Origin: Endozoicomonas arenosclerae
Lineage (GTDB): Bacteria; Pseudomonadota; Gammaproteobacteria; Pseudomonadales; Endozoicomonadaceae
DNA length: 64,000 bases
Assembly: GCF_001562015.1 (NCBI RefSeq)
Contig: NZ_LASA01000116.1
Coordinates: 33,275-97,274, forward strand
Reading direction: 5' to 3'
Shown piece after piece: positions 19,371 through 27,947 of the stretch (positions are counted from its first letter, which is position 1; every line of letters begins with the position of its first letter). Position numbers and translations under genes: made by a program. The notes below the pieces were generated by a model. That model was not told the DNA's origin. It was given only the letters and a program-made list of their open reading frames with translations, and did not search any database.

Positions 19371-20765
19371 ATGCAAGGTCCACTGTCTGAAGAGCACTTC
19401 GATGCTTATCTCACCCCCTTATCTGAAGAGGCTCCCGCCGGTGAGTACCTGAAAGGTAACAAGCCCCTCTATCGATCATTGCGCAATGCCTACAACATTG
19501 CCCAGACCAGTTTTCACAAACTGTCCATGAATCCTGACCCGGATGAGCTGGATGACCTGAAAATCATCAACAGTGAAAACTGGAAGGAACTTGAAAGTCT
19601 TCTTCTGGATTGTCTGAAAAACCAATCACGGGATCTGGAGTGCATGTCCTGGCTGGCCATCGCGCAAATGTTCACAGAAACTCCGTACACCAGGCTGACA
19701 GTAGCCCTGAAGTTGATTAATCAATCCCTGAAAACCTTTTGGCCAGCTATTCAACCCTGGTTACCCGACAACAAGCTGCAAACGGAAAACCCGGAAACAG
19801 AACGGGCCGAGCACCATTACAAAACCATGCAACGATTGCTCGGTGAGTCCGATACGACCTGCCCTCTGATTCCACCTTTATGCATGCAGCCCCTGGTGGG
19901 TGACATTGACTTCTCCCGATATCAGCGTGAACGTTCAAGCCTTCCTGAACTGAAAGAAATCTCCATTGCAACTCTTGGCACTGAGAAAGCTATCGTTGTT
20001 GAGAGAATAAAAGGCATTCAGCAGATAACAGCAACACTGGATGAACTGGATGGGACCCTGACAGAGCTTTTCAAAGCTTACTCAATGCCTGCCCCCTCAA
20101 GTGAATACCTGAGAAAACAACTGGACAACAACCTTTCAGCACTCAAAGACCTGGTGGGTGACGCTATAACTCCCTGGCCTTTGGCTCAATCTGAAGTGAC
20201 GGCAGCCTCCCCTACGGTAACCAGAAGTAATGACCAGCCAGAAACCACAAATACAACTACAGAACAGTCAACCGGACAAACGACGTCAGCATTTCATTTC
20301 AGCGAAGAGGGCTTTAACAGGGATCAGGCATTCCACCAGCTCAGAATGCTGGCCGACTTTTTTCAGCAGACAGAACCTCAGAGCCCTGTGTCGTACATTC
20401 TGGAAAAAGCCATTCGCTGGGGCTATACCCCTTTACCACAGCTGATGAATGAGCTGCTGCAGGGAAACGATCAGTATTTGAACAGAATTACTGAGCTGAC
20501 CGGCATGAACCTGACCGAAAAAGCGATGATTCCTGGAACTCCGGACCCCCAACAATTCAAATCACCAGCACCTGCTGCACCCAGTCCGGTTCCAAAAGCC
20601 ACGGCTATCAATGAAGAACAAGAGAGCCCCCAACAGCCAATCATTACAGAGGAATCTGTTGAAGTACCCAACAGGTTCCCCAGCCCTTCAGACAGTTCAG
20701 AGGCATCTACCTCCTCTGTCAGTCTTGAAGGGTTAGGCATCAGTAACCTGGATGACCTGAGCTGA
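19371..20765 (+). CDS. tssA: T6SS baseplate/cap protein TssA
   Basis: TssA coordinates baseplate and sheath assembly of the type VI secretion system. The 464-residue protein has the ImpA N-terminal domain (PLSEEAPAGEYLKGNKPLYRSLRNAYN; LMNPDPDELDD-like loop; W.ELESLLLDCLKNQSRDLE) and, near residues 310-380, the conserved C-terminal region with FNRDQAFHQLRMLADFF, TEPQSPVSYILEKAIRWG and LPQLMNELL. A Pro/Ser-rich tail of about 80 residues follows. It opens the plus-strand T6SS arm; hcp starts about 100 bp downstream. Confidence 0.92.
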   Translation: MQGPLSEEHFDAYLTPLSEEAPAGEYLKGNKPLYRSLRNAYNIAQTSFHKLSMNPDPDELDDLKIINSENWKELESLLLDCLKNQSRDLECMSWLAIAQMFTETPYTRLTVALKLINQSLKTFWPAIQPWLPDNKLQTENPETERAEHHYKTMQRLLGESDTTCPLIPPLCMQPLVGDIDFSRYQRERSSLPELKEISIATLGTEKAIVVERIKGIQQITATLDELDGTLTELFKAYSMPAPSSEYLRKQLDNNLSALKDLVGDAITPWPLAQSEVTAASPTVTRSNDQPETTNTTTEQSTGQTTSAFHFSEEGFNRDQAFHQLRMLADFFQQTEPQSPVSYILEKAIRWGYTPLPQLMNELLQGNDQYLNRITELTGMNLTEKAMIPGTPDPQQFKSPAPAAPSPVPKATAINEEQESPQQPIITEESVEVPNRFPSPSDSSEASTSSVSLEGLGISNLDDLS

Positions 20766-20867
20766 CACTCAGTGCCATCAGATTATCCGGCCGGCTGGCA
20801 CCTGGATGAATCAGGGCATTCGGCACCCTGTTAGGAAATAACACAAGCAGTCAGAGGGTTTTTGGAT

Positions 20868-21407
20868 ATGGCCAATATGTATATGAAGCTGGGCGATGCC
20901 CAGAGCAAAGGTGAAGCCACAGCCGAATATTCCGGAGGTGACAATGTCGGTGGCAAAGGCTGGTTTGCCATCCGGTCATTCAGCTGGGGGGCTACCCGTG
21001 CTGTCACAATGGACATTGGTAATGGCATGAACCGGGACTCAGGCATGATCGCCATGAACGAGATTACCGTCAGCAAGGAGCTGGATGGCGCCTCGGAAAA
21101 TATTCTTTCCCACCTTTACGTGCCTGGCGATGAAGGCGACACCATCGACATTATTGTCACCAAACCAGATCGCTCCGGTCAGGGTGCCCAGGTCTACTTG
21201 CAGATTCAGCTCACCCATGGCCGCATTGTCAATTACAGCCTCAGCGCATCGGACGGAGCCACACCTTTTGAAAGCCTTGCCGTTGCCTACAGCAAGGTCA
21301 AGGTCAAGCACTGGAATGAAGGAGAAGGCGGCAAGCTCGAGCCCGGAGGTGACGTCACTTATGACCTGCCGACTGGCAAAGCAGAATCTCACTCCAACAA
21401 AGGGTAA
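20868..21407 (+). CDS. hcp: T6SS tube protein Hcp (TssD), copy 1
   Basis: The Hcp hexamer stacks into the inner tube that is shot by the sheath. The 179-residue protein has the typical order MANMYMKLGD, the WFAIRSFSWGATRAV strand, MNEITVSKELDGAS, and FESLAVAYSKVKVKH. It is slightly longer than standard Hcp because of a hydrophilic tail. ATG 20868 was chosen over the TTG two codons upstream, as GAGGG lies 9 nt before it. Its place between tssA and tssB fits the structural role. Confidence 0.93.
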   Translation: MANMYMKLGDAQSKGEATAEYSGGDNVGGKGWFAIRSFSWGATRAVTMDIGNGMNRDSGMIAMNEITVSKELDGASENILSHLYVPGDEGDTIDIIVTKPDRSGQGAQVYLQIQLTHGRIVNYSLSASDGATPFESLAVAYSKVKVKHWNEGEGGKLEPGGDVTYDLPTGKAESHSNKG

Positions 21408-21434
21408 ACCCTCCCGCTTAAAGGTTAATGACTT

Positions 21435-21977
21435 ATGGCCCTGAATACCCAGCACAAGCGAGTCAGCAAAAACCGGGTAAGCATTACTTATGATGTGGAA
21501 ACCAACGGCTCCCTGGAAAAACGAGAACTGCCTTTTGTGACCGGTGTCATCGGGGAGTTTTCCGGTGATAAGCCTGAAGAAGAAAAAGAAAACGTCGACT
21601 TTCGTAAGTTTGTTGAGATTAACAAGGACAACTTTGACACGGTCATGTCCACCATTGACCCACAACTGCAGCTCAAAGTGGATAACCGGCTAAGCGATGA
21701 CAACACTGAGTTTGCTGTCGATCTGAAGTTTAAATCCATTCGGGACTTTGACCCCGCCCACCTGGTGGAGCAGATAGAACCCCTGCGCCAACTTCTGAAA
21801 GTCCGCAATCAACTAAGGGAACTACTGGCACAGGCAGATCGCTCCCGGGATCTGGAAAAGCTGTTAAAAGAGGTACTGCAGAGTACCGATGCGCTGGCCG
21901 GACTGTCCGATGAGCTGGGTATCAAGCCCGATCAGGCTCCCAGTGAGGGAGAACCTGAACCCGGAGAGCAGCAATAA
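21435..21977 (+). CDS. tssB: T6SS sheath small subunit TssB (VipA)
   Basis: TssB forms with TssC the contractile sheath. The 180-residue protein has RVSITYDVETNG, KRELPFVTGVIGEFSG, FVEINKDNFDTVM and the characteristic FDPAHLVEQIEPLRQLLKVRNQL helix, followed by a Leu-rich helix and an acidic tail. Its stop codon shares one base with the tssC start. Confidence 0.96.
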   Translation: MALNTQHKRVSKNRVSITYDVETNGSLEKRELPFVTGVIGEFSGDKPEEEKENVDFRKFVEINKDNFDTVMSTIDPQLQLKVDNRLSDDNTEFAVDLKFKSIRDFDPAHLVEQIEPLRQLLKVRNQLRELLAQADRSRDLEKLLKEVLQSTDALAGLSDELGIKPDQAPSEGEPEPGEQQ

Positions 21978-23464
21978 TGAGTACTGAAAAACAAAGCGAA
22001 CCCGCCCAGGAAGCTGCACAGGCCGAGGAATCCCAAAGCATTCTTGACCGTGCCATAGAAGCCACTCATCAGGTGACTCCGGACACCACCAAAGAACTGC
22101 TGGGCACACTCACCGAGCAGGCTATGTCAGGCACAGTCACATGGAGCAAAAATCTGACCAGCACCATAGACAAAGCCGTCACATCACTGGATCAGACCCT
22201 TTCAGCCCAGCTGGCAGAAATACTTCATGATGAAAAATTCCAGAAACTGGAAGGCTCCTGGCGAGGGCTTAATAAACTGGTTCGAAACAGCGATCTGGGC
22301 CCCATGCTGAGAATTAAAATGCTGGATATCAACAAGGACGAGTTGATGGATCAGTTTGAAGATGCCCCTGCCGTGGACAGAAGCCGCCTGTTTAACATGA
22401 TCTACCAACATGAATTTGGTACCGCCGGGGGTGAACCCTATGGAGTATTGCTGGGCGATTATTCGTTCAGTCACAGCGATGAAGATATGGCATTACTGCG
22501 CTATATCGGTGAAGTAGCTGCAGCTTCCCATACACCCTTTATTGCAGCAGCTTCTCCCACTTCCCTGGGTATAGATGACTTCAAAACGCTGAATGAAGGC
22601 AAGCCGGTAGCACCTGGCTTTTCTTCCCCCGCTTATGCCAGTTGGAACGCCTTCAGAGACAGTGACGATTCCCGCTATGTCGCCCTGACTATGCCACGCA
22701 CATTGGCACGCCTGCCCTACGGTCAATCCTCCAGCCCGGTAAAGGCTTTTGATTTTGAAGAATTTGCCGCGTCAGAAGATGGCCAGAGACGTCCGGACAA
22801 AGGTAACGACAGCTTCACCTGGAGCAATGCAGCCTACGATATGGGTCTATTGATTAACAATGCATTTACCGCCTTTGGCTGGTGTACTGCAATCAGAGGC
22901 CTTGAAAATGGCGGCAAAGTTGAAAACCTTCCGTCGTATACCTACAAATCAACAGCAGGCGACCTGATTCAGCAATGCCCTACCGAAGTGAATCTGACCG
23001 ACGAACGTGAAAAAGAGTTATCGGACCTTGGTTACCTGCCGCTGGTTCATTACAAGAACTCCAATTTTGGCGTTTTCATGGGTGCTCAGACCATGCAACG
23101 CCCAAAAGAGTACGTCGATCCGGAAGCGACGGCTAATGCTGCAATCTCGGCCAGGCTTCCCTACATTATGGCCAGCTCCAGAATTGCCCATTACCTGAAA
23201 GTTATGGGCAGGGACAAAATCGGCTCAGCCATGGATCCGGCTGATGTGGAAAAAGACCTGACCAGCTGGATCAGTCTCTATACCAATCCGAACGCTGTAG
23301 GCAATGAAGCCAGGGCAAAAACGCCTCTGCGTGAAGCTAAAGTCATGGTTCAGGAACAAGCGGGAAGACCCGGTTGTTACTCAGCTGTAGCATGGCTCAG
23401 ACCCTGGCTGCAGATGGAAGAACTGACCACCTCACTGAGAATGGTTGCTGATATTCCTGGCTGA
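21977..23464 (+). CDS. tssC: T6SS sheath large subunit TssC (VipB)
   Basis: The 495-residue protein is a standard-length TssC. Motifs include LDQTLSAQLAEILHDEKFQKLEGSWRGL, GEPYGVLLGDYSF, FIAAASP, MPRTLARLPYG, FTWSNAAYDMG and the C-terminal PGCYSAVAWLRPWLQMEELTTSLRMVADIPG. Together with TssB it builds the sheath that ClpV recycles. Overlaps on both sides show a tightly coupled operon. Confidence 0.97.
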   Translation: MSTEKQSEPAQEAAQAEESQSILDRAIEATHQVTPDTTKELLGTLTEQAMSGTVTWSKNLTSTIDKAVTSLDQTLSAQLAEILHDEKFQKLEGSWRGLNKLVRNSDLGPMLRIKMLDINKDELMDQFEDAPAVDRSRLFNMIYQHEFGTAGGEPYGVLLGDYSFSHSDEDMALLRYIGEVAAASHTPFIAAASPTSLGIDDFKTLNEGKPVAPGFSSPAYASWNAFRDSDDSRYVALTMPRTLARLPYGQSSSPVKAFDFEEFAASEDGQRRPDKGNDSFTWSNAAYDMGLLINNAFTAFGWCTAIRGLENGGKVENLPSYTYKSTAGDLIQQCPTEVNLTDEREKELSDLGYLPLVHYKNSNFGVFMGAQTMQRPKEYVDPEATANAAISARLPYIMASSRIAHYLKVMGRDKIGSAMDPADVEKDLTSWISLYTNPNAVGNEARAKTPLREAKVMVQEQAGRPGCYSAVAWLRPWLQMEELTTSLRMVADIPG

Positions 23465-24744
23465 TGAACGATCTCTACTGTGAAGCCCTGATCCAGAAGC
23501 TGGTCGCTGCTATTGATGAAATGATTCAACAGCAGCTTAGCCTGATCATACAACACCCTCGCTTCAAAGAGCTTGAGTCTTTGTGGCGAGGACTGTTGCA
23601 CTTGAACAGTTGCAGTCAACCCTCTCCGGCTACTCGAATTCGTATCCTGGATATGAGCTGGTCAGAGCTTTCAGACGACCTGAATCTGAGCAGCAGCTTT
23701 CAATCATCCGTCCTCTATCGACTGATCAACCAGCAGGAACTCAATACTCTCGGTGGGCATCCTTTTGGATTACTCGTTGTTGATCACTATGTATCACTGA
23801 ATGCCAGTGATAACACTGATCACGATGAGATCTACACACTTCAGCTGCTTTCTGAATTGGGGCAGGCTTCTCTTTGTCCTGTCATCATGGCTTTATCGCC
23901 CAACTTTTTACTGACCCGGGATCAGGAAGTCTGGAGCAACCCTCAACGGGTCTCCCATATACTGGCCAGTGATGACTTCAGCGGGTGGCGACGTTTGAGA
24001 AATCTACCTTCAAGCCGCTTTCTGGGTCTGACTCTTCCCCAGTTTCTGGTTCGCGCCCCATGGCATCATTATTACCAGGGCATCCGCTTTGATGAAATTT
24101 CAACCTACTCACCCGTCAGCCATCATCTATGGGGCAGCAGTGCATTTGCTCTGGCTGGCAACATTGTCAGTGAATTCAACCGTATCCACTGGTTTGGCTT
24201 TCTGAGGGTGGCCCATGGTGGCGGGGCTGTCGTCAATGATCAGCAAAAGAATCTAGTAGCCAGAGTCAAACTCACTGATCGGCTGGGAGAGTTCTTCAGT
24301 GAGCATGGCTTTATTCCCATGGAGACCTGCTACCTTGGACAGGAACTGGCTTTTTTCAACAACCGCTCTATCTATAAGCCAGCCAACAAACTGAACGACC
24401 AGAAAATCACCAGCATGATTCAGACGACACTGATCGGCTGTCGTTTTGGTCATTATCTGAAAGTACTGATCAGAGAACACATTGGCAGTTATGATAGTGC
24501 TGAAGCCTGCGAACGCCAGCTGAATGCCTGGCTTCAGGAATACACATCCAATGTTGATCAGGGAAATGACCAGATCCTGGCACGATACCCTTTAAGGCAT
24601 TCGAAAGCGGAAATCACCGGCGACAAGAATCTGGGTATTTATACATGTGTCGTTTATATCCAGCCTCAATACCAGTTCGACTTTATCAAGACGGATATTG
24701 TTCTGAAGACGGATGCCAGTGAACTGGTGGATATCATCTTATGA
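23464..24744 (+). CDS. Second TssC-like sheath protein (ImpD/TssC40 type)
   Basis: This 426-residue protein is a shorter, divergent paralogue of the preceding tssC. It shares the order HPRFKELESLWRGLLHL, LGGHPFGLLVVDHY, PVIMALSPNF, FLGLTLPQFLVRAPW, FALAGNIVSEFNRIHWFGFLR and YTCVVYIQPQYQFDFIKTDIVL. The imp-type T6SS of rhizobia and Agrobacterium also has two tssC-like genes in tandem. Whether it enters the sheath, caps it or guides assembly is not known here. It overlaps tssC by 1 nt and tssE by 4 nt. Confidence 0.85.
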   Translation: MNDLYCEALIQKLVAAIDEMIQQQLSLIIQHPRFKELESLWRGLLHLNSCSQPSPATRIRILDMSWSELSDDLNLSSSFQSSVLYRLINQQELNTLGGHPFGLLVVDHYVSLNASDNTDHDEIYTLQLLSELGQASLCPVIMALSPNFLLTRDQEVWSNPQRVSHILASDDFSGWRRLRNLPSSRFLGLTLPQFLVRAPWHHYYQGIRFDEISTYSPVSHHLWGSSAFALAGNIVSEFNRIHWFGFLRVAHGGGAVVNDQQKNLVARVKLTDRLGEFFSEHGFIPMETCYLGQELAFFNNRSIYKPANKLNDQKITSMIQTTLIGCRFGHYLKVLIREHIGSYDSAEACERQLNAWLQEYTSNVDQGNDQILARYPLRHSKAEITGDKNLGIYTCVVYIQPQYQFDFIKTDIVLKTDASELVDIIL

Positions 24745-25187
24745 GTCTTGATCTGCTGGCCAACCTGCTGCTTGAGGACTCAACAGGGGACGAAATAGAA
24801 GACCTTCGTGATTCCATTTGCAGGAACATCAAAATACTGCTGGAAACCCGCAAAAGCCTTGCAACCATTCCTGAAGTCTACCCCGAAACAGCCGCATCGA
24901 ACTTTGACCATGGACTGGATGTCTGGAATATGAGCCATAGTCTTTATCACGGCAATCGTCTGGCCAGATCACTTGGCAACCTCATTCTGAGGTATGAGCC
25001 CAGGCTGAAAGATGTATCCATTGAACTGTTGTCAAAAAATCAGGATGACAACTGCCTGCATTTCAGAATTGATGGTGTTTTTACCATAGAGCACAAGGAC
25101 CGAACCGAAACCGGGACACTGACTTTTCAATCAGCAATTAACCTGACCTCACACAGTTTGTCCTTCAAGGAGAATCCCTTTGACTGA
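24741..25187 (+). CDS. tssE: T6SS baseplate protein TssE (gp25-like)
   Basis: TssE is the gp25-like wedge protein of the baseplate that starts sheath polymerisation. The 148-residue protein has SICRNIKILLETRKSLATIPEVYPE near the N-terminus and a gp25-type core ending in FRIDGVFTIEHKDRTETGTLTFQSAINL. The first ATG overlaps the upstream stop (ATGA). Confidence 0.9.
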   Translation: MSLDLLANLLLEDSTGDEIEDLRDSICRNIKILLETRKSLATIPEVYPETAASNFDHGLDVWNMSHSLYHGNRLARSLGNLILRYEPRLKDVSIELLSKNQDDNCLHFRIDGVFTIEHKDRTETGTLTFQSAINLTSHSLSFKENPFD

Positions 25188-26970
25188 GTCGATTCTGCCC
25201 TGGTATGAACGCGAGCTGAACTTTCTGCGCAGCCAGGTCTACCGCCTTAGCCGCGAGCACCCTTTTCTGGCAAAACGTCTGGGGATCAGGCATGAAGGGG
25301 TCGATGACCCACACATGTTGCGACTGATTGATTCTTTTGCCCTATGCAACGCCAGGCTGTCCAGACAACTGTCAGAAGAGTCCACACAAATATCCAATAA
25401 TCTATTGCAGGTAATCTTCCCGATGGCCCTGCAACCCCTGCCCTCTGCCAGCATGATAAGAATCAGGCCCTCCGAATCGGTACCTGAAGTAACTGCATTA
25501 CCTCATGGAACCCGCTTCAGAATGATGAACAGTGAGGACTCATTCTGCCAGTTTAAAACCACTTCAGAACTGCAGCTTTGCCCTTTTGACATTGTCGCCA
25601 ACCAACTTCTCAGCCCTCCTTACTCTTTGCCTCTGGATAAAATACCAAGGGAAGCCAGCTCTTTGCTAAAACTTGACCTGCAAATGCTGGACCCTTCCAG
25701 AACCTTCAGCAGCCTGCCAGATTTTGACAGCCTGAACGTACATCTGCAGGGCATACTCAAAGATCATGCGACAGTCTATGACTACATTGCCCGGCATCGC
25801 TGCGGCATTCAGCTGATCAATGAGCAGGGACAGTCCGTCGAGCTCCCCCTGAGCAGCATATCCCCCATAGGGTTTCGCCAGAACGACCGGATGCTGACCA
25901 GAGACAACACCAGTTTTGTCGACTTTCAGATCATGATGGAGTTTCTCTGCTGGCCCGAATTCTTTAATGGTTTCCGAATATCTAATCTGGGCAATGCATT
26001 TCAGCAGTTCGACTGCAGCTCACTCTATCTGCTCATCTTTCTGAAGGACACCACAGACTCACAAGAACAGATCATGAAGTATGTGAGACTGCTACTGGGC
26101 TGCGCGCCAGTCATCAATCTGTTTGAGCAGGTGGCAGAACCCGTAGTCGATGACCATACCCAACTAAACTATTCTCTGGTGCCTGACAGCCAGAGCGCCA
26201 ACACCATAGAGATCCAGTCTGTCCTGAGGGTGCTGGATATCACAGAGGACACGCCCAGTGTGCTTCCACCCATGTATGGGCTGCATCATAATGAGCCTCA
26301 TTGCGAACGATTCTGGCTCTATACGCCAAGAGATCGTGAGTATGAAGAATACGGGCGGCTTACCGTCATTGCCCCTGAACTGAACCTGGATAAAAATGAA
26401 ACCAGGGTTTTTTCACCGCTCCTGCTCTGCAGTAATGGTGACCAGCCCCTGAAGCTTCCCAACAACCCTGAAATTGAATGCCTGGATAATTTCAGCCTGC
26501 CCAGCCCGGTTAAGATTCTGACCCGTCCTACAGCACCGGTTCTGCGCAGCTTCAATATCAAAGACCGCCTGAACTTGTTGACTCATTTGAGTAGAAACTT
26601 TGAGTCCATGCTGAATTTTGCGCAACTGAACAGACCCCTGAGAAGTCTGTTCACCCTTTACAATCTTCGACAAAATCCGACCAGCAATACCTGGCTGGAC
26701 TCCATTACCTCCCTTTCTGCCAAACCCAAAGTATCCAGCCTGTTAATAGAAGGCCGCCCCTGTTTTTCCTCAGGTCTGGAAGTGACATTCACTCTGGATC
26801 ACTCAAAGCTGGCCAATGTTTCCATCATGATGTTCGTTAACTTTCTGGATTACCTGGCAAATGCCATGTCCGGTGACCAGACATTTCTGCAACTGGTCGT
26901 CAAATTTGAAGGCCAGACCGGAGAGTATTACCGATGTACACGCCATCATGGCTATCAGATCAGCCGCTGA
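25180..26970 (+). CDS. tssF: T6SS baseplate protein TssF
   Basis: TssF is the large gp6-like wedge subunit, working with TssG. The 596-residue protein starts with LPWYERELNFLRSQVYRLSREHPFLAKRLG and has VDDPHMLRLIDSFALCNARLSRQL and the FDRLNLLTHLS-like region, all typical. The start is a TTG, supported by AAGGAG 7 nt upstream; it overlaps tssE by 8 nt and tssG by 37 nt. Confidence 0.95.
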   Translation: MTESILPWYERELNFLRSQVYRLSREHPFLAKRLGIRHEGVDDPHMLRLIDSFALCNARLSRQLSEESTQISNNLLQVIFPMALQPLPSASMIRIRPSESVPEVTALPHGTRFRMMNSEDSFCQFKTTSELQLCPFDIVANQLLSPPYSLPLDKIPREASSLLKLDLQMLDPSRTFSSLPDFDSLNVHLQGILKDHATVYDYIARHRCGIQLINEQGQSVELPLSSISPIGFRQNDRMLTRDNTSFVDFQIMMEFLCWPEFFNGFRISNLGNAFQQFDCSSLYLLIFLKDTTDSQEQIMKYVRLLLGCAPVINLFEQVAEPVVDDHTQLNYSLVPDSQSANTIEIQSVLRVLDITEDTPSVLPPMYGLHHNEPHCERFWLYTPRDREYEEYGRLTVIAPELNLDKNETRVFSPLLLCSNGDQPLKLPNNPEIECLDNFSLPSPVKILTRPTAPVLRSFNIKDRLNLLTHLSRNFESMLNFAQLNRPLRSLFTLYNLRQNPTSNTWLDSITSLSAKPKVSSLLIEGRPCFSSGLEVTFTLDHSKLANVSIMMFVNFLDYLANAMSGDQTFLQLVVKFEGQTGEYYRCTRHHGYQISR

Positions 26971-27947
26971 AACAGAGTCTTATCCATCACCCTGAACGCT
27001 GGCAATACGCCCAGGCAATCAGAGTGTTGTCACTCTCTCAGCAGCCCTGTCATTGTCTGGTACCTCCTTCCTATCAGTTTCCGGGCCGGGAACTGGCCAG
27101 AGTGACCCAAACCAAAGAAGGCTGGCAACTGGAAAGCTTCCAGCCATCACTGTTTGGATTTTTCAGCGTGTTGCCTTACTACCTTCAGGACATTGAACAA
27201 CATCAGCGAACCAACCTGGATAAAACCGACATCTACGGCTTCTTTTCCCTTCTGAACCATAGAACCCTGTCTTTAAGTTCTGATGTCAAAACACGCTCTA
27301 ACCTGGGTTTCAGATATGAACAGCGACACGTAAGGGGCCATAGCCTGGTCAACACGTTGCTGGCCTTGACTGGCACGCCTGAATTACTGAGTCTGAAAAA
27401 CACCGATGGCAGCAACCTGCTTCGATACAATGCCACACTGGGCAGAACCTCCAACGACATGCATAAATTTGCTGGCATTCTGAGCGATTACTTCTCCATA
27501 AAGGTCAATGCCCACAGACCCAAGCTAGAAAAACAAAAACTGTCGTCTGACTGTCTGACACGACTGAAAGCCAGCCCCTCAGAATATGAGCAGCATAACG
27601 CCTGCCTTGGCAGAGCAGCTCCCCTGGGTCAGTACTGCTTCCTTCCCAGGTTCAAGGCCAAGCTGGAAATAGAAATCAACAATCGGCGAGAGCTTGAGGC
27701 AGTCTATGGCGACTGCACCCTGATTCCAGCCATACACGAACTCTCGGCCAGCTATTTTGGCGGACATCGCTCCGTCAGCCTGACCGTCCGATGTCCAAGA
27801 CGACTCCTTCAGGCACCGAGAATCTCATCACGCCCCTCCCAGGATACAGTCAGGTTGAACCGCTCTAGCTGCCTTCGCCCTGAACTCCACCCGGATCAAT
27901 ACGTTGTCCTTGCTCTGCCAGAGGTCTGCCTCAATGAAACAGCTTGA
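26934..27947 (+). CDS. tssG: T6SS baseplate protein TssG
   Basis: TssG pairs with TssF in the wedge of the baseplate. The 337-residue protein has SLIHHPERWQYAQAIRVLSL, SLFGFFSVLPYYLQDIEQH, FFSLLNHRTLSL, RYNATLGRT-type sequence and LGRAAPLGQYCFLPRFKAKLEI, which follow the family order. It overlaps tssF at the start and clpV at the end, so translation is coupled. Confidence 0.93.
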   Translation: MYTPSWLSDQPLKQSLIHHPERWQYAQAIRVLSLSQQPCHCLVPPSYQFPGRELARVTQTKEGWQLESFQPSLFGFFSVLPYYLQDIEQHQRTNLDKTDIYGFFSLLNHRTLSLSSDVKTRSNLGFRYEQRHVRGHSLVNTLLALTGTPELLSLKNTDGSNLLRYNATLGRTSNDMHKFAGILSDYFSIKVNAHRPKLEKQKLSSDCLTRLKASPSEYEQHNACLGRAAPLGQYCFLPRFKAKLEIEINNRRELEAVYGDCTLIPAIHELSASYFGGHRSVSLTVRCPRRLLQAPRISSRPSQDTVRLNRSSCLRPELHPDQYVVLALPEVCLNETA

